Below are positions 56,673 to 64,000 of a DNA stretch of 64,000 nt, one piece after another. The stretch is from Bdellovibrionales bacterium (GTDB taxonomy: Bacteria; Bdellovibrionota; Bdellovibrionia; Bdellovibrionales; Bdellovibrionaceae): NCBI GenBank assembly GCA_016713585.1, contig JADJOV010000002.1, positions 124,001 to 188,000 on the forward strand, in the 5' to 3' direction. The first letter of the stretch is position 1; every line of letters starts with the position of its first letter. The translations under genes and the position numbers were made by a program. The notes beneath the pieces were generated by a model. The model had not been told where the DNA came from. It made no database searches and worked only from the letters and a program-made list of their open reading frames with translations.

Positions 56673-59306
56673 TCACTGGTGACTTGAAGATTCTTGGTGT
56701 TCAGAGTCCTGAACATTTCTTCTTGAACCCCGCCGAGCCGGACGCGAATAGGCGTCCCATTCCTGCCCAATGAGGTTTCTGATTTCTGGCCTAAGAACTG
56801 AGGGAAACGCGCGCGGATCAGAATCTTGGAGTTCAGCTTGAGCTCGGGCCATCGCTTGCACCTGACGAGCTAATGAAGCTAGTCGGTCAAAAGAAGCCAT
56901 TGAGACATCACCTCTTTGCTGTGCTAAAATGAACTCTTTTTCAATGGGCGCCACAAAAAAAGCATACTCAGGCCCAAGCAAACTCATTGCAGTCTTACTC
57001 GCAACAAAGGCGTTGAGTAAAAAGGCCATGCGACCCTGTGCCGAATCACTTCGACTTGCCTTTGAACCATAACCATTTGCAAGCATATTCATCGAGATAA
57101 AATAGTCCGTGAGGAAGAATTTTTGGGATTCAGTCAATACAGATATTTTTCCCTTCGGCATAAGTGAATGACGTGCCCTTTGACCCCTGCCCCTCTGCCC
57201 ATTTCCAATCTGAGCCTCGTCTACCACTACCAGAGTTCCATAATCTGCCCCCTGTGATGTATTGGTGGACAAACTTAGGTGTTTAGCAACACGAACCAAA
57301 ACTCCCCAAGGGTCGGCCAAAGCCCTTCCCTTAGAATCCAAAAAAACAAAGATTCTAGCATCGAAAGCTTTCGACACGAATCTGAAGTCTCCATCAATTT
57401 TGGCAACCCCGATTTCGCTCATAAAATCGGCCAGACTCTGAATCACATATCGGTTAGGATTTGCTTTATGATCCGCAACTGCCAGCGCCTGTTCAGCTCT
57501 TGTTGCTACCGGCAAAATTCTAACTCCCCGCCCTCCAGATTCGTCCGGCACTTTCATAACATACAGTTCAGGGTGCGTGTAAAAATGCTGGATTTCCTCT
57601 GGAATATTAGCTTCAGGTGGCGTGCGGAGAAGCCTCTTCTTTGGATCAATACCCTTCGCTTGCATTAGGCCCTCTGCCTCTTTCGTTACAATCGACAAGA
57701 TCCCTTTGTGATCAATCAAACGACTCCCGAAGTTAGACAAGTAAACTTTTCCACCGTGGATACTCTCTAAGAAGCTTGGTGGACTCGTTCCTCTATGATT
57801 CCCAGATCCCGCGACCTCCATAATAGGATCCGTCCCGAACTGATCCCAATATTCCTCCACCAATGGTTTACCATGAGGGTCTTTTTCGACGCCTGTAATT
57901 GCTCCTTCCGGAAAATCTTTAGTCTTATCTCCTCTAGTGTAACGATAGACAGTCCCAGGCACTAAATCAATCCCAAGCTCTTTCGATAACCTCGCATTGA
58001 TCTCGACATTATTCGGCATTTTCAATCCAAGTCCGGCCCTATCTGCGGTTGTGCGTTCACTGAGTGTGACACCTTCTTCAGCCCGCGAATAAATACTCCA
58101 AACTTGAACATATCCTTCATAGTCCTTACTTCCGACGTGTTTAATGCGCCTACCGTCTCCCATCAGATAGTACCCAGAGCGGGCTATCGGAATTTTCGTT
58201 TTCAATCGGACATAACCATCGCGATCTATAAACAAATCACTTCGCGCGACCAAGGGCATTCCAGAAAAATAGGAAATCATCGCTTGATCAGGATGTGCAC
58301 CATTAAAAACACCAGTTCCAATTTCAACGGACAATCCATCTTCAAGAAGGGCGCGACCATGGTCATCCATCACTTTTCGAAGAAGACTAAACGCTCCATT
58401 GTCAGAGAGTCCTTTCAACAACACGTCGTAGTACTCTGGCGCCTGACGTCGAATGGCCTCAAAAATAAGTGTCAAGTTGGACATTCCGCTTGGGGTCCCT
58501 GCATTTATTTCGAAAATATGAGCCAAGTGCTTTGCCAGTTGTCCAAAAGTTGCATCCACCCCAACCACGGAAATAAAGTTATAATTGTGTAAATTTTGAT
58601 TGACTGTTTGGGGATCAAAATACGGAGAGCTTTTCATCTCATGAATTAATCTTTTAATTTCTTCTTTGCTAACATGTTTTAGACCATAAGCTTTCGGTTT
58701 CGCATTAGGATCGCTCATAAAAACCTGGAGTATTTTTCTTTTAATGTTAAGAGTTAACTCTATGCCCTTAATAATTTCGTCGAACTGTTTTTTCTCTATC
58801 GTCGCCGGAATTAGATTCACTTTCGGAGTAAACACCTTTCCTTTCTTGTTCTTGAAATTCATGCCAAAACCTTCAAAAACTCGGGTTACCGCTTCTTGAA
58901 GACGAGCCACCGTTTCAGCAGAATATGACGTAAGAAATTCCCAAATATGAGCGAACTCGGGTCGAGGTTTTCCAGCGCTGTCAACATATGGATGATCCGC
59001 GGGGAGTAGAGTAAGGACTCCCGCCTCGGCATTCCGAACCTGAATGCCATGCTTATCATGGCTGGCGGTTTCGCTCAGTAGATCGCTAACCCTCAATTTC
59101 GAATCAGATGATGGACCTTGTTGCCTTGATGAGTTTCGGATGACCGAACGGGCCTGCGTTTCAGATTGGGACACCGTTTCGAGAAGCGATCGACAATTGA
59201 CCATTGCTTGGACAGTGGGTGAGCCCAATGAAACCAAAGCAATGACTAAAAAGGCAAATACTATCAAAGATGTGCTACGATTCTGGAAAACCAACCTTTG
59301 CCGCAT
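56673..59306 (-). CDS. Exported circularly permuted ATP-grasp protein
   Basis: An 877-residue protein with an N-terminal signal peptide or anchor (SLIVFAFLVIALVSLGS, possible cut after VQA) and an ATG at 59306 preceded by GGAGG. Around residues 260-330 EINAGTPSGMSNLTLIFEA, and around 585-600 VPDESGGRGVRILP, match the circularly permuted ATP-grasp group (PF14403/DUF404). Cytoplasmic relatives ligate amino acids or peptides. The C-terminus is basic, rich in Arg, Ser and Gln. Export would be unusual for an enzyme using ATP, unless it acts in another cell or the ATP site has a structural role. Confidence 0.65.
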   Translation of the reverse strand: MRQRLVFQNRSTSLIVFAFLVIALVSLGSPTVQAMVNCRSLLETVSQSETQARSVIRNSSRQQGPSSDSKLRVSDLLSETASHDKHGIQVRNAEAGVLTLLPADHPYVDSAGKPRPEFAHIWEFLTSYSAETVARLQEAVTRVFEGFGMNFKNKKGKVFTPKVNLIPATIEKKQFDEIIKGIELTLNIKRKILQVFMSDPNAKPKAYGLKHVSKEEIKRLIHEMKSSPYFDPQTVNQNLHNYNFISVVGVDATFGQLAKHLAHIFEINAGTPSGMSNLTLIFEAIRRQAPEYYDVLLKGLSDNGAFSLLRKVMDDHGRALLEDGLSVEIGTGVFNGAHPDQAMISYFSGMPLVARSDLFIDRDGYVRLKTKIPIARSGYYLMGDGRRIKHVGSKDYEGYVQVWSIYSRAEEGVTLSERTTADRAGLGLKMPNNVEINARLSKELGIDLVPGTVYRYTRGDKTKDFPEGAITGVEKDPHGKPLVEEYWDQFGTDPIMEVAGSGNHRGTSPPSFLESIHGGKVYLSNFGSRLIDHKGILSIVTKEAEGLMQAKGIDPKKRLLRTPPEANIPEEIQHFYTHPELYVMKVPDESGGRGVRILPVATRAEQALAVADHKANPNRYVIQSLADFMSEIGVAKIDGDFRFVSKAFDARIFVFLDSKGRALADPWGVLVRVAKHLSLSTNTSQGADYGTLVVVDEAQIGNGQRGRGQRARHSLMPKGKISVLTESQKFFLTDYFISMNMLANGYGSKASRSDSAQGRMAFLLNAFVASKTAMSLLGPEYAFFVAPIEKEFILAQQRGDVSMASFDRLASLARQVQAMARAQAELQDSDPRAFPSVLRPEIRNLIGQEWDAYSRPARRGSRRNVQDSEHQESSSHQ

Positions 59307-59416
59307 AGAAGACCTCCACCTTTAAGGAACTCAAACTCTATGCCACAGACTTTTCCGTCAGACTGAACAGTCAATACGATGATGACCTAAAGCGTTTTTG
59401 ATCACCGAAACATCCA

Positions 59417-60387
59417 CTAGTTTGCGGTGGCTCGCCCGTAGGTGACTAATACACGGCCATCGACAGCGGGAACAGCTGAGCCATGAAAGCTCACGACATT
59501 TGTTTCTGCGTTATACGTCCATCCATTCACTTCATCTGGCGGGATTTGCTGGCCATTCAAAGTCACTCGAATGGTTTCTACTTTAGGTTTGTCCTTCAAG
59601 AGATAGTCAGTCAAAATTTGCTCGATGCGAGCTCGAATATTTCCAACAGCCCGCTCAAGGGTGTTGTCACAAATCGAGGCTTTGACGCCATGACTGAAGT
59701 CTGTCAGCCAGACATGCTTAACTCCAACTGAGGGAAAAGCCTGTCCCGGCGACTTGCAAGGGCTCTTGATGTCCAATACACCAATGTAATTGTAGACCCA
59801 TCCACGAGTCCCATCCCGAAATTGAGGTTTAACCTCATCGAGTGTTTTTGCAAAGGCTTCGGCCGATACGGCGGTTTTGTCATCATCATCACTCAGCACA
59901 ATAATAACGAGCAAAGCATCAGAACGAAGAAAGCCCGCCCCTCCATATTTCATATAGTCCGAAAAAAATATATTCTTAAAATTTTGCAATGGGGACTCAA
60001 GATTGCTGCCCCCTCCCCAACCTGAAGGCGCGCCTGTAGACTTTGATTTAGGCTCGGCGAACTGCTGGTCAAAAAGGCCGGAGAACCCAAGAGCTGACCT
60101 CCTCCATAACTGGCAGAAACGCTCGAACTAATAACTCCGATATGGTAATCCATCTTTAAGCCATTCAGTCGCTCAACAAAACCCGGAACTTGTAAAATCA
60201 AACGGTCTTGGTGATACTTCATGGAATCCGAATTATCCACGACGATAACTAAATCAACTTTATTATTATAGGATACGATCTTATCAAAGGAATCTTCAGT
60301 TGACGGCAGGCCAAAGTCGGCCCCGTTGCTACAAGCAAATAGGGCCAATGATAAAACAACCCCAAAAATATAATTAAGTGTTTTCAT
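59417..60387 (-). CDS. VWA-domain lipoprotein, frameshifted
   Basis: A lipoprotein of about 323 residues. The first frame (ATG 60387) has the lipobox LALFAC and the VWA MIDAS motif DLVIVVDNSDSM, then IGVISSSVSASYGGGQ. A five-base run at 60009-60013 is one base short. The second frame continues with DALLVIIVLSDDDDKTA and ends with a beta-rich domain (VNGWTYNAETNVVSFHGS). The domain order and lipobox parallel the VWA lipoprotein at 36.5-37.6 kb, so they are probably paralogues. The next upstream gene, encoding a GYF-PilZ protein, abuts it directly. Confidence 0.72.
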
Positions 60388-61200
60388 TTACCCAACCTTG
60401 CGCGTTTCAGCGAGTCCACGAATTTGCTCACGGATGCTCTGGCTTACGCTTGTAAATTTAATTCCATACTTGACGGGTTCGGCAGAAGAAACTGTGTCTT
60501 TCACAAACTCTTTTGACACAATCGTGCAAACGGCATTGAAGGGAGGGACGCCTTCTCCGGGCTGAAAGTGCAAGAAGAGACTCTCTCCAGGACTTAGACT
60601 TTGGCAATCAATCATAACACCGGCCCCGCCCGCACTAATTTCGAGACTTTTCCCACGAAAGACGCTCTTGTTGTTGTGCACGATCAATGAGCATCCAAAT
60701 TTTGTTCTCAGATGCCTTCTTCGGAAAAAAATTTCAGCCACCTCACTGTTATTTGACTCCATCATCTGTCGCATCTTCTCCGGCTTGAACACTTCAACTT
60801 CTGCCACCCTTTTCCATGTTGGGAGACTTTGATGCCAAATGTAGTCATATTCAAAAAGATTCTTTTCCTGGAGCATGATTATCATTTCGAAGTGAGAAAA
60901 CGGTCCAAAATTCGATCCGTTTTTAAGAGTATACCATTCCTTGTCCCTTGACGGCGCAGAAGAGGCCTTTGAATTTGAAGCAGAGGGTGCCGACTTGTTG
61001 GCCTGCCCACGAATAAATGTATTATTAAATTTCTCGCTAAAAACTGGATGCTCAATCAAAAGAACCCAGTCTGACTTTTCATCATCGTAAACATAGTCCA
61101 TCCAAGTGTGTTCCTGGGCTTCTAACTTCTGACGAACTTCATCCACTGTGAATGGTCCGACCTGGGCGCCATCTTTTGAAAGAAAAAAACTTTTTTGCAT
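60388..61200 (-). CDS. GYF-like plus PilZ domain protein
   Basis: A cytoplasmic protein of 270 residues. Two GYF_2-like modules (FFLSKDGAQVGPFTVDEV near residues 5-60 and WYTLKNGSNFGPFSHFEM near 90-145) precede a C-terminal PilZ domain. The c-di-GMP motif is RRRHLR with EISAGGAG; the usual Asp or Asn is Glu, so binding is uncertain. GYF_2 modules bind proline-rich partners. It abuts the VWA lipoprotein gene and is divergent from a response regulator. It may link c-di-GMP to motility or surface proteins. Confidence 0.7.
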   Translation of the reverse strand: MQKSFFLSKDGAQVGPFTVDEVRQKLEAQEHTWMDYVYDDEKSDWVLLIEHPVFSEKFNNTFIRGQANKSAPSASNSKASSAPSRDKEWYTLKNGSNFGPFSHFEMIIMLQEKNLFEYDYIWHQSLPTWKRVAEVEVFKPEKMRQMMESNNSEVAEIFFRRRHLRTKFGCSLIVHNNKSVFRGKSLEISAGGAGVMIDCQSLSPGESLFLHFQPGEGVPPFNAVCTIVSKEFVKDTVSSAEPVKYGIKFTSVSQSIREQIRGLAETRKVG

Positions 61201-61402
61201 ACCAAATCCCCTCGATCCTTGCCCGTTGAGTCACTCATTGCGGTATTAACCTCTTCGGAATTCTGAAACGTGACTTGAGTCTGATCTCATTATCACTCGG
61301 ACGTCGAACCTCTAGACTGGTCCAAGGTCCATTTTGCTTATTTCCACAACTGGGGAAGTTAAGTGTTAGTCATTCTTTCCGACAAGTATGACAGGAGTTT
61401 CG

Positions 61403-62080
61403 ATGGCACAGAACGAGCTACAGGGCGAAAATCAAAATAGAAAAACCATCGTTGTTGTTGATGACGAAAAGGATATCACTGACCTATATAGAACCCTTCT
61501 CGAAGACGATTATAGTGTTTTGGAATTCAATCGCCCTGAGGACTTTCTAAAATATCTTCAGTTCCACAATCCGGGAAATGTTCCATTTCAAGCGTTAATC
61601 ACAGACTTCAAGATGCCCAAAATGAATGGAATGGATATGGTTGCAAATGCTCACAAGGCTGGCTACAAATTTCCGTTCATTATATTATCAGGTCATTTGG
61701 ATAAGGACACCGTTATTCGGGCCGTCGAATTTGGTGTCTATCGCCTCCTTGAAAAGCCCGCACCGCCAAGAGTTCTATTTGATACTATTAAGCAAATTAT
61801 CATCGAGCAGGATATCCACTCGACAAGAGAACAAGTGAGAACGATCATTTCGAAAATGCGCGAGAACTATTCTTTCTTAAGGTTGGCTTTGCTTAACTAC
61901 ATTCCAGAAGAGTCTTTCAACCAGATGATTGTACAGACAGATTCCAATGGTAAGGTCATAAAGACCGAGGGCTTTGAGGATCTGATGCAGGATCTAGAAT
62001 CACGCCTCGATCGACTCCTAACAACAGAAAAAAATCTTGAAGCCACTCAGAAAACTCAGGAAGTCAAAGTCGCAAGCTAA
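61403..62080 (+). CDS. Response regulator with C-terminal helical extension
   Basis: A 225-residue protein. Residues 15-130 are a receiver domain with VVVDDEKDITD, the phosphoacceptor Asp in LITDFKMPKMNG and Lys in LEKPAPP. The last 90 residues are helical and charged (REQVRTIISKMRENYSF, LMQDLESRLDRLLTTEKN) without a DNA-binding or enzymatic motif. ATG 61403 follows AGGAG. It is divergent from the GYF-PilZ gene and convergent with the phnE-like gene. It probably signals through protein contacts. Confidence 0.8.
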   Translation: MAQNELQGENQNRKTIVVVDDEKDITDLYRTLLEDDYSVLEFNRPEDFLKYLQFHNPGNVPFQALITDFKMPKMNGMDMVANAHKAGYKFPFIILSGHLDKDTVIRAVEFGVYRLLEKPAPPRVLFDTIKQIIIEQDIHSTREQVRTIISKMRENYSFLRLALLNYIPEESFNQMIVQTDSNGKVIKTEGFEDLMQDLESRLDRLLTTEKNLEATQKTQEVKVAS

Positions 62081-62085
62081 TGATT

Positions 62086-63145
62086 CTACTTGAGGGCAGA
62101 ACGTAATACTGCTGAGGATTGATCCAAAATCCAGACGACAACTGCAATCACTAAGATAATACAACCAACTTCGGGCCACATAGCTTGCCCCCTGATACTG
62201 GATAAGCATTGTGCCAATACCGCCACCACCCACCAAACCAATGATTGTGGCCATACGTACATTGATATCCCACCGATACATGGTGAATGAAACATAGGGT
62301 AGAATCACTTGAGGGACAATGGCATACCAGATTGTTTGCATTTGGGTGGCCCCTGTCGCCTGAATCCCCTCGATGGGTCCTTCAGAGACAGCCTCAACCA
62401 TTTCAGAATATTGTTTGGCCAGAGACGCCACTGAATGAATCATCAAGGCTAACATTCCAGCAAAGGGACCAATCCCAACCCACACTGAAAAAATTATTGC
62501 CCAAATAAGTGCTTCAACGGAGCGAGTCACATTGAGAAGTGTTCTCAAAAATAAATAAATACTAAAAAGAAAAGGACCCTTCATGATATTTTTTGCACAA
62601 AAAAAGCTCAAGACGAAGGCCAAGGGAATGGCAAGAAAGGTCGCCATAAAAGCCATAAAAATTGTCTCAACAATATTCAAAATTGCTTTCGGCAGAAGGG
62701 TAAAATTTGGATGAAAAATTCCATTAAAAAGTCTAACCGCCCCATCAAAGCCATCTTCATCAAGAAGTTCATTGAGGGAAAATCTCGTCTTATCAAGTCC
62801 AACGCCAAACGTAACCAACAATAGGATAACCAGCTGCCAACCCCAAAGCGTATAGTACCAGGAGGTCTCGATTTGTTGTCCTTTTTTATGGTCTGGCTCA
62901 AAGATATGCTCTCCGAGTGTTCTGATGCCATTCTTGTTCAAGATAAGACTGATCAGGACAGAGACCAGAAACAGTCCTGAAAATACAAATCCATTTGTCT
63001 TCATATCCAACATCTGTTCGTCCCCTGGCTTGAGGATGACAAGCAAAGCTATCGCCAACAAAAATCCGAACGACAATCCATCAAAAATAGTCCGTCTAAA
63101 TGCTGCCGAAGAAAACTGTACAAAAGAAAACAATTTTACGCCCAT
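62086..63145 (-). CDS. phnE: Phosphonate-type ABC transporter permease, frameshifted
   Basis: A permease of about 353 residues with multiple membrane helices, an extra N-terminal pair (FLLAIALLVIL, FSGLFLVSVLISLIL) and the binding-protein-dependent loop SEGPIEGIQATGATQMQTIWY. At 62188-62192 a five-base run is one base too long; removing one gives MWPEVGCIILVIAVVVWIL and a stop at 62086. The uncorrected frame overlaps the response regulator end and is rejected. Together with the ATPase and binding protein it forms a phosphonate or phosphate-ester importer. Substrate is not certain. Confidence 0.85.
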
Positions 63146-63180
63146 TTTTTTGAACTCCCAATGCTTTAGAACTGACTCTT

Positions 63181-63956
63181 TTAATTGATATGAACTTCCC
63201 GAGCTCCCACTCCATAGATCCTCTCAAACCAAGCATCATCGATTTCATGAGGGCTTCCATCGTAAACAATCTTCCCAGCCTGGAGCGCAATCACTCGAGT
63301 CGCGTACTGTCTGACTAAACTCAAAAAGTGTAAATTGCAGACAATCGTAATACCTAACTCCTGATTTACCTTTTTAAGGTAGTCCATAACAGTATGACAG
63401 GTCGCCGGATCCAGACTTGCCACTGGCTCATCCGCCAAAAGAATCTGAGGATCTTGAGTGAGGGCCCTCGCTATGGCCACCCGCTGCTGTTGGCCCCCCG
63501 ATAACTGATCCGCGCGAATGCGTGCTTTGTCATCAATGCCAACAAGTTGCAAATATTTCATCGCATTCTTTTTGTCTTGCTCAGTAAACAAACCAAGCAA
63601 ACTTGGAAAGACTTTCATCGAGCCGAGTCGCCCCATCAAAACATTAGACAGAACCGAATGCCTTGGGATTAAATTAAATTGTTGAAAAATCATTCCTACT
63701 TTTTTGCGAAGAGTTCGAATATCCGAACCCGATATCTTGGCAACGTTTTTCCCGCCAAAAATAATCTCGCCTGAGGTTGGATCATGCAGACGATTGATGC
63801 AGCGTAAAAGGGTTGATTTACCGGAACCGCTCAGCCCAATAATAACGAGAAATTCCCCTTTCTTAACATCAAAGCTCACACCTTGAAGCGCTTGCACTCC
63901 ATTGGAGTAGGTCTTAACAAGATTCTTGATTGAGAGAATAGTTTCAGCATTTTCAT
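63181..63956 (-). CDS. phnC: Phosphonate-type ABC transporter ATP-binding protein, frameshifted at the start
   Basis: An ATPase of about 258 residues with Walker A GLSGSGKST, Q-loop IFQQFNLI, signature LSGGQQQR and Walker B ILLADEP. H-loop CNLHFL is typical of PhnC. The frame after VQALQGVSF extends upstream to NAETILSIKNLVKTYSNG but lacks a start. One more base at the T run 63950-63953 (A run on the minus strand) would fuse it to an ATG at 63956 that overlaps the phnD stop. This is one more single-base homopolymer loss. Confidence 0.88.
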
Positions 63957-64000
63957 TTCTTCATCAATTCTTCAGCATCTTTGCCAAGGGTCGCGAGCAT
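63953..64000 (-). CDS. phnD: C-terminus of a phosphonate-type substrate-binding protein (partial)
   Basis: Only the last 15 residues are inside the window (LATLGKDAEELMKK), ending with TGA overlapping the phnC start. The assignment rests on operon order phnD-phnC-phnE, so it is an inference. Confidence 0.45.
   Translation of the reverse strand: MLATLGKDAEELMKK

Noticed and set aside
62018..62085. Extension of the phnE frame into the response regulator 3' end
   Set aside because: This tail is Cys/Phe-rich and unlike permeases; the corrected frame ends at 62086 with a typical permease C-terminus.
1..64000. tRNA, rRNA, transposase, integrase or prophage genes
   Set aside because: None could be recognised by eye on either strand. 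A tRNAscan or Rfam search would be needed to exclude small RNAs fully.

Overview
The window reads as chromosomal DNA of a motile Gram-negative bacterium, most likely a Bdellovibrio-like member of the Bdellovibrionota (inference from gene content; no rRNA is present to confirm it). Supporting points are several flagellin genes of the MGxRI type with sigma-28 promoters, many secreted proteins and lipoproteins (VWA, M48, S41, S8), a NuoB-CD-E-F-G-I cluster, and frequent GTG and TTG starts. I see no rRNA, tRNA, CRISPR array, transposase or phage block.

Layout. 1-1.3 kb: the start of a secreted glycine-rich protein and a hicAB toxin-antitoxin locus with a decayed toxin. 1.5-8.3 kb: a lipid or metabolite cluster of two divergent arms, a KAS III homologue, acyl-CoA ligase and secreted esterase leftwards, and a FabG-type reductase, hydrolase and O-methyltransferase rightwards, separated by a palindrome. 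8.4-13.5 kb: a large protein ending in a putative winged helix, two unrecognised proteins and an M48 lipoprotein. 13.6-20.3 kb: a flagellar filament block of three flagellins, FlaG, FliD, FliS and a FliT-like protein. 20.5-28.5 kb: a tightly packed set with a TPR protein, a Maf-like fragment, two GT9 glycosyltransferases, a histidine kinase, a CheY-like regulator and a methyltransferase, probably tied to the filament or envelope. 28.5-33.4 kb: a secreted protein, an S41 peptidase and an AAA ATPase/PD-(D/E)XK gene whose promoter sits between two large palindromes. 33.4-43 kb: housekeeping genes (elbB, rsmD, coaD, aspC, rhomboid, HIT, sppA, rpsA). 43-49.4 kb: the soluble arm of complex I. 49.7-56.6 kb: a subtilase, a heterodimeric ABC exporter, higBA and a tRNA-modifying methyltransferase. 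56.7-64 kb: an exported ATP-grasp protein, a VWA lipoprotein, a GYF-PilZ protein, a response regulator and the start of a phosphonate-type phnDCE operon cut by the right edge.

An important caveat is that about twenty otherwise well-conserved genes are interrupted, nearly always by a single base missing from or added to a homopolymer. They include nuoD, nuoF, fliD, aspC, sppA, a flagellin, phnC and phnE. Because essential genes and accessory genes are hit alike, I treat these as probable sequencing errors. I annotate each as one gene and give the position of the break. Split genes and apparent fusions, such as NuoF-NuoG, should not be read as biology without resequencing.

The most unusual element is the 33.27-33.37 kb double palindrome upstream of the ATPase/nuclease gene. 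Others worth attention are the exported ATP-grasp protein, the KAS III homologue lacking two of three catalytic residues, and the structured flagellin leaders.
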